DNA of 64,000 nucleotides from Panicum virgatum (lineage: Eukaryota; Streptophyta; Magnoliopsida; Poales; Poaceae), in NCBI RefSeq assembly GCF_016808335.1, contig NC_053137.1, forward strand, positions 2,583,092 through 2,647,091. The letters run 5' to 3'. A program made the position numbers and the translations under genes. Of this stretch, positions 44,390 through 56,330 are shown in pieces (within the stretch, counting starts at the first letter, position 1; each line of letters opens with the position of its first letter). Under the pieces are notes generated by a model. The model was not told the origin of the DNA and made no database searches. It was given only the letters and a program-made list of their open reading frames with translations.

Positions 44390-44760
44390 CAGGGGCGGGC
44401 GCACATGGTATTCAAGGGTATTCATGGAATATCAATAATTTTGTTTAAAAAAATCAAATATATATAGTCCATCATATACATGTATATATATTGAAAAAAT
44501 TGGAAAAATATCACCCAGCCCACATTATTTCTCGAAATGGGACAAACAGCCCCAAAAACAGCCCACTCGGGCCTTTTCTCTCTCACTATTTGTGTTTTCG
44601 AATTTTATCCACTATTTACTTCGGATATTTCTATTATCTATATGGTGAACAATGTCAAATTATGAACAATATATGTAGAATCGGTACTCAATTATGCGCT
44701 ACTAATATGTACTTTGAGCTGTCAAATTTTTTTTTATACTATTTCCTGAGCCTGCCCTTG
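44390..44760. mobile_element. Non-autonomous hAT-like element (unit 3)
   Basis: 371 bp between ATTGGCAC duplications (44,382-44,389 and 44,761-44,768). The right end CTGCCCTTG is closer to a perfect inverted repeat than in units 1 and 2. Confidence 0.88.
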
Positions 44761-44768
44761 ATTGGCAC

Positions 44769-45454
44769 CAAAAGGAACCAATATATAATTTGAATCGCGG
44801 CGTGGACCAAGGGCACGCTCCAGTGCCTCTTGCGGAAAGACCCGTGAAGTTGCGCCCGGTCAACATAGCTCGTGCCACCCGACGATGTATGTCAAAGAAG
44901 TACGACCACACGTCCACGCCCGTGCAGAGAGGTCGGCGAAGGTATACAGCTGAGCATGCATGGTGGTTGGTGGCTTACACGAAATTTCAATGCTGAACAT
45001 TTCAATGCATCAGCCCTGCAAGATACCAACGTTAGCAAATTAACTCAGCTTGATGGATTTTTGAACTGCCCAGGTTCTACCATACTAATTTGGGATAAGT
45101 AGTGATTAATCTATCTCTGTGCTGGAGATGACCATCTTCTACTAGGGGCCTAGGGCAATCGGAACAGTAGAGTGCCTAGCTGTATATGGTCTATACTTAA
45201 AGGAGAGTAAATAAATAAATAAGTAAAAAGGACACAAAGAAAATTAGGTAATGATTTCTCAATGAAATTTTCAAAGGTTCACAAGGTTGTGTTTTGTATA
45301 AATGTATAAAACTACATACGTTTCTCGTGCTAAGGGGTAATATGTGTTAAAATGTGTCCAATAGTACATCTATATTAGTTAATGATGAGAGATTATACAA
45401 CACAACACGATCCACATCACATTTTGGTGAAGACCACAGCCCCTATAGCTATTA
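44769..45454. other. 3' flank of CXE3
   Basis: Homologous to 24,295-24,961 with small indels. No gene was seen. Confidence 0.4.
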
Positions 45455-46711
45455 TTACCACATGTTCTTGATAAGATGACGAGTTCCGGCGAAGGCGGCT
45501 GCTGCTGCTGGCCCCTTGTAGGCCTGCTTGTTAGTAGGCCACACGGCGCCCGAAAAGAGCCCGTAGTTTTTCTTGGGTCCTCCAATTTTTGACGTTGCAT
45601 ACGCCATGCTGCAGGTCGTCGTCGTCGAGTCACTGCAACGACGTTTCATGTTCATCCCATAGTCAAATACGTCCATAAACGGCCGGCGAGGGACACCTAG
45701 TATCATAGGCTTTGGAGGCTGGTTGATGAAGCGCACGATGTTCTCCATGAGCCTCCTGCTGGTGGCGCGCAGCGGGCTGTAGAGGTGGAAGCCGTGGTCC
45801 TCGCCCTCCGACTCCACCAGCGTTGCCTCGCCGCTGGTGGCAGTGCGCGCGTAGTAGTCGCTGAAGCGGTCGAGGAGGCGGCACCCGCGTTCCCGCAGGG
45901 TGTCCTTCTCGGCCACAGCCACGAGGACCCGCCGGCACGTCAGCGACGCGATCTCCTCCTCAGGAGGGTTGAGCCGAGGGTCATCGTTGCTGGCCTGGCC
46001 CGCGGTCACGAACGGCCAGAGCCAGTCCACCCCGTAGGCTGGAAACACCGCTGCGCCATCCCAGACCTCCTCGGAAGGCAGCCGCTCGGCTCCCCAGAAG
46101 TAGGGGTGCACGATGGCCATCCCCTCGATGTCGATGCCCAATTCCAATCCGTCGTCTTGGCTGGCCCGTACCGCTGTGTGGTAGGCGATGTTCCCGCCTG
46201 CACTGTCGCCGGCAAGGAACGTGCGCGCGGGATCTGCGTAGTCGGCGAGCCAGGGGTCAGCGAAGGATGCCACCCACTTGAGCGCAGACCATGCGTCGTC
46301 GTAGGCCGCAGGTATGGGGTGCTCCGGCGCGAGGCGGTACTCCACCGAGACGACGAGCGCCCCGGCGCTCGCAGCGAGGGAGGTGGCGTAGCCGTGGTAG
46401 GTCCGGCAGAAGGCGCTCTCCGTGCAGAAGGAGCCGCCGTGGATGTACACCACGATGGGGAGCCTCCTGTTGCCGGCAGCCTTGGCGGCCCGGGAGGGGA
46501 GGAACAGCCGTGCCGACACACCGGTGCTGTGGTCGATGACCACATCTCTCGTTGCCACCCCGCGGTTGGCTCTCGGGTTCTCCGACACAGCCACGGGAGG
46601 ACTCCTCAGCAACCGCTCGATTCGGCCATCCTTGTACCGTTTTAGGAACGGGGAGAAGTCAAAATCGACTTCAGCGACAGCATCCTCCACAAAGTTCTTG
46701 CTTGCATGCAT
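45455..46711 (-). CDS. Carboxylesterase CXE3 (HSL-like alpha/beta hydrolase)
   Basis: 418 residues with HGG at 91-93, Ser170, Asp270 and His306, and Ile90 before the oxyanion motif as in CXE1. Differences from CXE1 and CXE2 include Tyr286-Tyr287 (FSDYYART), Ser in place of Gly at about 293, Ile193 and Val41-Ala (PPVAVSEN). The long C-terminal tail is the same. An in-frame ATG at 46,867 lies upstream of the TATA box (46,823-46,830), so the ATG at 46,711 is preferred. It diverges from PKS3 across only 1.15 kb, the tightest pair of the array and perhaps the one closest to the ancestral arrangement. Confidence 0.88.
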   Translation of the reverse strand: MHASKNFVEDAVAEVDFDFSPFLKRYKDGRIERLLRSPPVAVSENPRANRGVATRDVVIDHSTGVSARLFLPSRAAKAAGNRRLPIVVYIHGGSFCTESAFCRTYHGYATSLAASAGALVVSVEYRLAPEHPIPAAYDDAWSALKWVASFADPWLADYADPARTFLAGDSAGGNIAYHTAVRASQDDGLELGIDIEGMAIVHPYFWGAERLPSEEVWDGAAVFPAYGVDWLWPFVTAGQASNDDPRLNPPEEEIASLTCRRVLVAVAEKDTLRERGCRLLDRFSDYYARTATSGEATLVESEGEDHGFHLYSPLRATSRRLMENIVRFINQPPKPMILGVPRRPFMDVFDYGMNMKRRCSDSTTTTCSMAYATSKIGGPKKNYGLFSGAVWPTNKQAYKGPAAAAAFAGTRHLIKNMW

Positions 46712-47010
46712 AGTGCGTGGTGATCTTTTGATTCTCAGTATCTGTATGTGTTTGCACCTCTTTGTTGTGCTGTACGTGTTGTAGGCTAGCTTGTGGGGTT
46801 GCTGCTTGTGGCCGTGTTGGGCATTTATAGAAGAAGTTCGATCATCATTTACACCTGCTCGTTGCAAGAAAGGCTTACCCGATTTAGTTGACTGATCAGT
46901 ATATATATTGAATAATTAGCCAAAAATTATTGGATGAAGACTAGCTAGGGAGGACTGGACGATCGATGCTTGGTGTCATTGAATACTTAGTACGTGCGTG
47001 GTGTAACACC
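46712..47010 (-). promoter_or_regulatory. CXE3 promoter with module C
   Basis: CTATAAAT is at 46,823-46,830 on the minus strand. Module C starts at about 46,838 (TTCGATCATCATTTACACC), with GTTGACTGATCAG near 46,888. It is shorter than in unit 1. Confidence 0.5.
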
Positions 47011-47414
47011 AACGGAACACACCAGGAAACAACCCGTAGGTACAGTGCATCCTCATGATGCATGTGCGTGACTTGGAATGAAACAAATGACCAACCGATC
47101 GACCATGTGTTGAGCCGTTGTCAATCAAAATCAACTTGCACAACTTGCCCTGATGAGAGCTGACCTTAGTTGAACGCATGACGTACTGACCGTGCCAAAT
47201 TAGTTGGCATTTTCACTTTTGAGACCTTAGCCGCCACCCAACTCGATCGGTACCATTGGTACTTGTGCAGATCCAACAATCCTAATAAGATTATTATAAA
47301 AAAATGTCTATATATAGAATAGGAAGGCGAAAATTAGCTAGATTTTTAGAACAAAATGGCATCAATCATACTGTTCATATTTACATCACGAGTTCCACAC
47401 CTTAATGGATATAG

Positions 47415-47864
47415 AAGTAGTTCGATCGATCATCATTTACACCTGCTCGTTGCAAGAGATAGGCTTGACCGATTTAGTTGACTTTGAATAATGAGACGAA
47501 AATTCTTGGATGTGAAGACTAGACAGGGAAGACTTGCTTGGTCTCATTGAATAATTAGTTGTTGCGTGTGTAGCACGTGCGTGGTGGGGACAAAGTTGGC
47601 CAGATGCATGCACTTCCCTACAAGGTGTAACAATACTTTGACCAAGCTCCCTTACGTGACAAAGTGCGGCGTCTAACAAATGACAAGACTTGAATTAGTA
47701 TAGGTGCTAATGTGTCATCATCGTTGAGGTACACCAACGAAGCATGTGTCTCCTGACACTATATATAGTCCACCACCCATCTCCACTATGCTCACAATCA
47801 GTCCTCCCTCAATACCTACCGTATTGCCTTTCTAGCTACAACTACAATACTCCCATAGTTAGAG
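47415..47864 (+). promoter_or_regulatory. PKS3 promoter with module P
   Basis: W-box cores lie at 47,465 (TTGACC), 47,478 (TTGACT) and 47,638 (TTGACC), a G-box CACGTG at 47,574 and TATATATA at 47,760-47,767. It is the only intact PKS in the window with the full module. The arrangement suggests WRKY and bZIP/bHLH control, which is inference. Confidence 0.55.
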
Positions 47865-49218
47865 ATGATGGCAACCACAGTACGTGAGATCCGGCGTGCG
47901 CAGCGTTCTGATGGCCCAGCAGCTATGCTCAGTATTGGCACCGCAAATCCAGCCAACTGCGTGTCTCAGGAGGAGTTCCCCGATTACTATTTTCGTGTCA
48001 CAAACAAGGAGCACCTCACGGACCTCAAAGATACATTCAAGAAACTATGTAAGTTTGTCAATACGTACTAGCTACTTGTTATTACTCTGTTTTTTCCTTC
48101 CAAATCGCAGGTCTTTTTCTTTGCAGAGTTTGATTTATTTAGAACTCTGGAAAATTTGCAAATTTGATCGAGTGACACATTAACTTCGATCATTCTTCAA
48201 CTAATTGAACTATTATTAATTAGGTCGGATTGCGGGGCTGGAGAAACGTTTCTTTCACCACACGGAACAAGTGCTCAACTCCCACCCGGGCTTGCTTCAG
48301 GGGACGTCCTCGGCTCTAGACTCGCGGCTCGACGTCGTCGCCAAGGCTGCTCCCGAGCTCGCCGCGTCGGCCGCCGCCAAGGCCATCGCGAGATGGGGCC
48401 GCCCGGCCACCGACATCACCCACCTCATCGTAAGCACCAACTCCGAAGCCCGCTCACCGGGTGCGGACCTCGGGCTGGCCACACTCCTAGGCCTCCGCCC
48501 CGACGTCTGCCGGACCGTGCTCCAGCTCAACGGCTGCTCGGCCGGCTGCGCCGCCCTTCGCCTGGCCAAGGACCACGCCGAGAACAACCGCGGCGCGCGC
48601 GTGCTCGTGGTCTGCGTCGAGCTCACCATCACCACATTCCGAGCCCCACACGAAGGGGATAGCTTCGGCACCCTCATTCCGCAGGCGCTGTTCGGCGACG
48701 GCGCGGGCGCTGTCATCGTCGGCGCCGACGCCGTGCAACCCGCCGAGCGCCCGCTCTTCGAGATTGTGTCCGCCTCGCAGGCCGTGATACCTGGGTCGGA
48801 GAAGCAGCTCAACGTGCGGCTCGGGGAAGTCGGGATCGACATCGACATCTCCTTCAACCTGCCGAAGTTTGTCGCGCAGAATCTCGAGCGCTGCCTGCTT
48901 GATGCGTCTGGGGCGCTCGCCCTTAATGGCGTCGAGTTTAAGTGGAACGACCTCTTCTGGGCACTCCATCCGGGCAGCCGCGGGATTCTGGACCGCGTCG
49001 AGTCGGCTCTCGGGCTGGAGCCCAAGAAGCTAGCGGCGAGCCGAACTGTGGTGAAAGACTACGGGAACATGCTCTCCGCAACGGTGATATTCGTGCTCGA
49101 AGAGCTGCGCCGGCGAATGGACGAGGAAGGTGATGAGGTTGCAGAGTGGGGGATGATGGTGGGCTTTGGACCGGGATTCACTGTTGAGACCATGGTGCTA
49201 CACGCTACAAAGTACTAG
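47865..49218 (+). CDS. Type III polyketide synthase PKS3
   Basis: Exons 47,865-48,048 and 48,224-49,218. Two adjacent ATGs (47,865 and 47,868) give 392 or 391 residues, and the second matches the start of PKS1. In the shorter numbering Cys165, His309, Asn342 and Phe217 are all present. Distinct residues are Asp97 (for His), Ser207 (for Asn, in the loop before the gatekeeper), Phe299 (for Cys) and Val366. With Pro327 and Asp364 it resembles PKS2, with Val319 it resembles PKS1. It is the most diverged of the three open copies, has the fullest promoter and sits 1.15 kb from CXE3 in divergent orientation. Same enzyme class as PKS1. The effect of Phe299, ten residues before the catalytic His, is unknown. 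Confidence 0.9.
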
Positions 49219-49504
49219 CTGTTGAAGTTAGAAACTGTACGATTAATTTGCATGTTTTGATTCAGAAACAAATAAAGTGAACATTTTATTCGTGAGTGAT
49301 TGATTGGAAGTTTGGAACTACTCACTTAGCCGGCCGCATGCACTTCTTTATTAGACTCAAAATAAGGTAATTAACAACACTTTGACATGCTCCTATACGT
49401 GATAAAGTTTGGAATAAACAAGACTAGACTTGAATTAGTGCAGGAATTAGTTGTTGATCATCTTTTGTATTGTAATGTGACCATGATTTGAAACGGATGG
49501 CGAG

Positions 49505-50400
49505 TGTAACGACCCAAATGTATGTATCATGTTAAGCATTGCATAATGGGCATTCTTGTTAGCATTCAAAAAAAAAATTGTGCTTGACTTGAACCCATAT
49601 GAATTTAATTTTGAATTGTTGATGCATTTGGAACTCATGCTTTGAGAAACAACTTGCATTTTCAATATATGACTTATGTTGGGAGCTATTTTGATAAAAT
49701 ACTACTTTGAAAAACTTGAAATTACGTGGTTTTTCCCCTATTTTAGGAAACCATCTTGAAGCCAAACAACAACTTAGCTGAAAACCCAAAAATAGCATTC
49801 TGGGAAGAATTTTCATTTCAAACCTACAAAAGCTTTTCTACCAATTCCAAGCAAAATAGGCTGCTCTTGATTTCTAGTATCAACATAAAAATTGGTGTGA
49901 TTTTTGGAGGCTTGGAAGAACAGTTTTGAAGATTGGAGCAAAGAGAAGAGTTTGTGTAAACAACACCCATGTTACGTGATTTTGTTCTCCGGATTGTCCG
50001 CAAGAAGCTCTTGTGTGCGTGTTGCCTCTGTACAGATGTTGTGCCATGTATCCCCACCAACACTGTCTTAGAGTCCGTGAGTCGTGGCCTCTAACATCGA
50101 GCCACTGCCTAAAAACATGACCCTAGAATTTTATATGGCGGACAGTCCGCTATCCACAACTGTATGGTCCGCAGTTTAATTCCAAATTCTACATAGAACC
50201 GGGTCGTTTCTGGAGCTCATCCCGAGCTTGTACGGCGGACGGTCTGTCCCTCCGGACCGGACGGTCCACAGGTACTGTATATGTACAGATTGGCTGGTTT
50301 GTGCATAGCATGCATCTTGCATAATTCATATAAAACAGAACAGGTTCCATGCTCTCTGTCGGTAATCCAGCATAACAAGTTTTCCTGCGCTTTGGTTGAA
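49505..50400. repeat. LTR-like repeat downstream of PKS3, shortened
   Basis: It starts TGTAACGACCC like its counterparts, but a segment of roughly 500 bp between about 50,060 and the GGTCCGC-bearing end is missing. No gene was seen. Confidence 0.35.
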
Positions 50401-51020
50401 TAATGCAGTTCCCGGTACATCATCTTTTGGGGAGATGTTTTCAGAATAAGTCCCATCACAATGATAGTATTTACATCACAAGTTCCACACCTTTTTTTAA
50501 TGCGATACAAGTCCCGCACCTTTTTTATGCGATACAAGTTCCACGCCTTAATAACGAATATAAAATAATTCGATCATCATTTACACCTGCTCTTTGCATG
50601 TGATAGGCTTTGACCGATTAGTTGATCTGACTAATGACTAGTATATATATTAATTAGCCAAACATTTGACCAAGGCTTGGGACGATCGGTGATTGGCCTG
50701 ATTGAATAATTGTTGCATGCATACGCACGTGTAGGGGAAAATTAAAAGCCAAGAAAAAAAAAGTTGGCCTGACGCATGCACATGTACTCCTCCAAACAAG
50801 CTAGCAACACTTTGACCTGCTCCTATATATACGTGATAAAGATTGGCACCAAACCAAAGACAAGACTTGGATTAGTACATGAACTAGCTAGTTATTGTAA
50901 TTCTGATTCTACTACTATAGGCGCTATACGTACCCTCTGGCTGCTGCGCCAAAAAAATATTATTAGAGGAAGGCTACTACAATACAATAATGCAAAAGCC
51001 GGCTCCTACACGTGATAAAG
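50401..51020. repeat. Module D of unit 4 with upstream joint
   Basis: Here the sequence runs straight from CCACACCTTTTTTTAATGCGATACAAG into module D. This shows the order without the AT-rich and Cassandra insertions of unit 1. W-box cores include CATTTGACCAAGG near 50,665 and ACTTTGACCTG near 50,812. Confidence 0.5.
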
Positions 51021-51028
51021 ATTGGCAC

Positions 51029-51400
51029 CAGGGACGGGCGCACATGGTATTCAAGGGTATTCATGGAATATCAATAATTTTGTTTAAAAAAATCAAATAT
51101 ATATAGTCCATCATATACATGTATATATATTGAAAAAATTGGAAAAATATCACCCAGCCCACATTATTTCTCGAAATGGGACAAACAGCCCCCAAAGACA
51201 GCCCACTCGGGCCTCTTCTCTCTCACTATTTGTGTTTTAGAATTTTATCCACTATTTATTTGGGATATTTCTGTTATCTATATGGTGAACAATGTCAAAT
51301 TATGAACAATATGTACAATCGGTACTCAATTATGCGCTACTAATAATATGTACTTTGAGCTGTCAATTTTTTCTTATACTACTTCGTGGGCCTGCACTTG
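51029..51400. mobile_element. Non-autonomous hAT-like element (unit 4)
   Basis: 372 bp between ATTGGCAC duplications (51,021-51,028 and 51,401-51,408). Its left end reads CAGGGACGGGC. Confidence 0.87.
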
Positions 51401-51750
51401 ATTGGCACCAAACGGAACTAATATATAATTTGAATCGCGGCGTGGACCAAGGGTTCGCTCCAGTGCCTCTGGCGGAAAGACCCGTGAAGTTGCGCCCGGT
51501 CAACATAGCTCGTCCAGGTCGTGCCACCCGACGACCTGAGGGCTGTCGATGTCAAAGACGACGACACGTCCACACCCGTGCAGAGAGGTCGGCGAAGGTC
51601 TACAGCTGAGCATGCATGGTGGTTGGTGGCTTACACGAAATTTCAATGCTGAACATTTCAATGCATCGGCCCTGCAAGATACCAACGTTAGCAAACTCAG
51701 CGTGATGGATTTTTGAATTGCCAGGTTCTACCATACTTTGGGATAAGTAG

Positions 51751-53117
51751 TGTGACAGAACCGTCGAGTTAAAATGCTTAATTAAGCGTAACCGCCATTA
51801 TTTGAACACATCAGGCGCATTAGCTTAATTAAGTGTAACTTGACAGGCTGTTTCCAACCCACAGGCCGATCGAAACACACCAGAAATCTCGTACGAAGGC
51901 GAGCGCAGAAGGTATCAGCATGAAGCATGATAAAATATTACAAAAATATTAAATAATATTAAGGCTTTTACAAAATAGCTTCAAATTTAAAACTTACGAA
52001 AGAAAAGATAGCAGCGGAAGAGAATCTAACTTACAGAACATTTTTACTAGAGAATAAATAAAACAAACTAAATAAGTTGAGAACTACTAAGACGTGAAGA
52101 CAAGGCGCCACATCGAGCCCACCGATGTGAAACCTAGTTAGTTCCTACACCTGAAATAGGGTAAACAACAAACCCTGAGCAACTAATACTCAGCAAGACT
52201 TACCCGACCAGTGGATATAACTTAGCCCACATACCTAGACATGCAAGGCATTTGGCTGGTGGTTATTTTGCAGAAAAGCGACTAAAGTAATTCCTTACTT
52301 TTATTCAGGTTCTATATAAATTAACTCTACCATAATATTTGCATGAACCAACTATAGCAAACTTGGTGGTGCAATCAATAATAATTCATTGTATTCATCA
52401 TCTATAATTATCATTTCCATCATAAGACTACGATGTGACAAAGAGATCCGGGCTCTCATAACTGCGAGACACGGCAAATCGATTCGATTTAACCTTGCAA
52501 GGTGGACCTAACCAACACGGCACGTATAAGACCTGTCGGACCACACGCACCAACCCTTCCCCTCCCCGCCATCATATGGTCAGCCGAGCTCAACATGAGA
52601 CCACCAAAAGTAATACATGCATCCCCTTTTCTCTGCGACTACTCGACTACCCCAGTAGGTGAGATGGAGTCCTGTACTTTCGAAGAAAGGCAGCATTAGG
52701 CTTACCGGTTTCGACTACCTCCTACTCCCGGCATGCGGTTAGTACAATTCAATCCCCGATCAGCACTGCCGACAACGGCCGGTCCTTAATCGACACAGAC
52801 GGGACTAAGACAACTAGGAACCCTGTCCTGCTGCCATACCTATATATCATCACCATTCCCGTCCGGTTTTCAATTTCCATATCAACTTCAATATCTCATG
52901 TACTGGAATATAAATATATCATAATTCTCGCGAGTAACCGGAAATTACTTGACTTCTAAATATCCTATATCTCGCGAGTGACAAGAAATCACTCGGCTTC
53001 TACTGAGAATTATTAAGCATAGCATTTCTATCGTCCTATACATGCTAGTATAAACTCAAGAAAACCTAGGGATCATGCAACTAGGGTTCCAAACAATTCA
53101 TAAACCTAATGCACAAG

Positions 53118-53185
<68 letters not shown>

Positions 53186-54399
53186 CCTTGTAGATTTTGC
53201 TGAAACTAATTAAATGAGTCTAAACACCACTTAAACTCTACTATGGGCAAAAAGAACATTTTGCAAGAACAAACATTTTTCCCTTGTAGATACAGACGTA
53301 ACCAATCTAACCAAACTAACTTTGTATTTTTACCATTTTTCCTTGATTTATTAGGCAACCTGCAAGTTTTCGATGAAATAATAAAAATAAAAAAAACCAA
53401 CCACCGGAGACTCCGGGTTTTACCCCAGATTCTCCAGACACAATGTCCGGAATTTCCGGACGCTCATCCGGAGTTTCCGGAACCCCTAATCCGGAGATTC
53501 CGGACTTATATCCAGAGTTTCCGGGCAAACCTAAACAAAAGGCCAACGACTGTGCACGCCATGGTGGCCGGCGACGCGAGCGACGCACGGCAGGGAAAAA
53601 GGGCCGGGGAAAGGGTGGGGAAGGTGGAGGAACTCACCACGAACCCATTTGTGCGGTCGATTTGGGCGGAGGAGGACCGAGGAAGCGGATCGACGAAAAA
53701 GGGCAGAGCTCAGACGGTGCTCTCATGGAGGTGTGGAGAAGGTGCGAGGTGTGGTTGGGAGGGCTCTCATGGAAGGGGTCGACGAACGGCGGCCGGAGAT
53801 GGCCGTGGCGCCGGCGTGAGCGAGCTCAGCTCAGCTTGAGTCGAGGAGGAGGAGGAGGAAACGAGAGGGAGAGAGTGAGAGAGTGAACTATGAGTGAGAG
53901 AGTGAGATATTTAACGGTTGTGGGGATCAGAGGATAAAATAAAATGAAATAGAAAAATTCAGGTCTGGAGTATCCGGATGACCGTCCGGAGTATCCGGAC
54001 AATACCGGACAGACCGTTTTCAAATAGATGACGGACTGTCCGCGCCCCCTAGCGGACTGTCCCCGGAGAAGACAATCGGACATCCGATCGGCTGATCCGG
54101 AGTATCCGGACGGGTGTTTGGAGTATCCGGACGTTAGTCCGGACTATTCGGGCTAATACTCGGACTATCCGGGCACAGGTTGATTCCAAGGAGAAAAATT
54201 GATATTGGGTCGATTTGGATTTCAAACGTGGCTCGAACCGTTATTGAAAATCATTTTAAAAGTTATTTCCTTCTCGCATAAGTTAACTTGCTAGCAAAAA
54301 TTTTATTTAGCGATCTTGTTCATGCGTCTTTAAGGCTAATAATCATGTTAATCGCGGGCTTATCCTTAATTACAAGGGATTAACACCTGGGGTGTTACA
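51751..54399. mobile_element. Large solo LTR, 2,649 bp
   Basis: It starts TGTGACAGAACCG and ends GGGGTGTTACA, flanked by the 5-bp duplication AGTAG (51,746-51,750 and 54,400-54,404). It interrupts a segment continuous in the other units (GGATAAGTAGTGATTAATC). It has no primer site, coding domain or second LTR, so it is a solo LTR. TCCGGA-rich repeats lie at 53,430-53,520 and 53,960-54,180. The small open frames are not supported. Confidence 0.8.
53119..53183. repeat. (TA)n microsatellite inside the solo LTR
   Basis: More than 30 uninterrupted TA units. Confidence 0.95.
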
Positions 54400-54762
54400 A
54401 GTAGTGATTAATCTATCTCTGTGCTGGAGATGACCATCTTCTGCTAGGGCAATCGGAACAGTAGAGTGCCTAGCTGTATATGGTCTATACTTAAAGGAGA
54501 GTAAATAAATGAAAAAACTAAAAAGGACACAAAGAAAATTAGGTAATGATTTCTCAATGAAATTTTCAAAGGTTCACAAGGTTGTGTTTTGTATGAATGT
54601 ATAAAACTACATACATTTCTCGTGCTACCTTCTAAGGGGTAATATGTGTTAAAATGTGTCCAATAGTACATGTATATTAGTTAATGATGAGAGATTATAT
54701 TATTACAACACAACACGATCCACATCACATTTTGGTGAAGACGACATCCCCTATAGCTATTA

Positions 54763-56016
54763 TTACCACATGTTCTTGATAAGATGACGAGTTCCGGGGA
54801 AGGCGGCTGCTGCTGCTGGCCCCTTGTAGGCCTGCTTATTAGTAGGCCGCTCCGCGCCCGAAAAGAGCCCGTAGTTTTTCTTGGGTCCTCCAATTTTTGA
54901 CGTTGCATACGCTATGCTGCAGGTCGTCGTCGAGTCACTGCAACGACGTTTCATGTTCATCCCATAGTCAAATACGTCCATAAACGGCCGGCGAGGCACA
55001 CCTAGTATCATAGGCTTTGGAGTCTGGTTGATGAAGTGCACGATGTTCTCCATGAGACTCCTGCTGGTGGCGTGCAGCGGGCTGTACAGGTGGAAGACGT
55101 GGTCCTCGCCCTCCGACTCCACCAGTGTCGCCTCGCCGCCAGTGGCAGTGCGCTCGTAGTAGTCGCTGAAGCGGTCGAGGAGGCGGCACCCACGTTCCAG
55201 CAGGGTGTCCTTCTCGGCCACGGCCACCAGGACCCGCCGGCACGTCAGCGACGCGATCTCCTCGTCAGGAGGGATGAGACGAGGGTCATCGTTGCCGGCC
55301 TGGCCCGCGGTCACGAATGGCCAGGGCCAGTCCACCCCGTACGCCGGAAACACCACTGCGCCATCCCAGACCTCCTCAGAAGGCAGCCGCTTGGCTCCCC
55401 AGAATTAGGGATGCACGATGACCATCCCCTCGATGTCGACGCCCAATTCCAATCCGTCGTCTTGGCTGGCACGTACCGCTGTGTGGTAGGCGATGTTCCC
55501 GCCTGCGCTGTCGCCGGCGAGGAATGTGCGCGCGGGGTCTGCGTAGTCGGCGAGCCAATGGTCAGCGAAGGACGCCACCCACTTGAGCGCAGACCATGCG
55601 TCGTCGTAGGCCGCAGGTATGGGGTGCTCCGGCGCGAGGCGGTACTCCACCGAGACGACGAGCGCCCCGGCGCTCGCGGCGAGGGAGCTGGCGTAGCCGT
55701 GGTAGGACCGGTAGAATGCGCTCTCCGTGCAGAAGGAGCCGCCGTGGATGTACACCACACGGGGGAGCCTCCTGTTGCCGGCAGCCTTGGCGGCTCGGGA
55801 GGGGAGGAACAGCCGTGCCGACACACCGGTGCTGTGGTCAATGACCACATCTCTCGTTGCCACCCCGCGGTTGGCTCTCGGGATCTCCGACGCAGCCACG
55901 GGAGGACTCCTCAGCAACCACTCGATTCGGCCATCCTTGTACCGTTTTAGGAACGGGGAGAAGTCAAAGTCGACTTCTGCGACAGCATCCTCCACAAAGT
56001 TCTTGCTTGCATGCAT
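54763..56016 (-). pseudogene. Carboxylesterase CXE4, single premature stop
   Basis: The 418-codon frame is open except for a TAA at 55,405-55,407, where the other copies have TAC (Tyr204, in IVHPYFWGA). The truncated product of 203 residues would keep Ser170 but lose Asp270 and His306. Compared with CXE1-3 it lacks one Thr codon in the TTTT run of the tail and has several changes (for example Trp34, Ser105-area YRSYHGYASS, Asp251), the most of any copy. The TATA box at 56,128-56,135 and module C are intact, so it may still be transcribed. The region 3' of the gene is cut by the 2.65-kb solo LTR. Confidence 0.88.
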
Positions 56017-56330
56017 AGTGCGTGGTGATATTTTGATTCTCAGTATCTGTATGTGTTTGCACCTCTTTGTTGTGCTGTACGTGTTGTAGGCTAGCTTGTG
56101 GGGTTGCTGCTTGTGGCCGTGTTGGGCATTTATAGAAGAAGTTCGATCATCATTTACACCTGCTCGTTGCAAGATAGGCTTACCCGATTTAGTTGACCGA
56201 TCAGTATATATATTGAATAATTAGCCAAAAAATATTGGATGAAGACTAGCTAGGGAAGACTGGACGATCGATGCTTGGTGTCATTGAATACTTAGTTGTT
56301 GCATGTGTAGTACGTGCGTGGTGTAACACC
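56017..56330 (-). promoter_or_regulatory. CXE4 promoter with module C
   Basis: CTATAAAT on the minus strand is at 56,128-56,135. Module C starts at about 56,143. Very similar to unit 3. Confidence 0.45.

Noticed and set aside
53243..53886. Gene with frames of 147-198 codons inside the solo LTR
   Set aside because: It has no domain, is low in complexity, sits in an LTR and overlaps TCCGGA-rich repeats in other frames.
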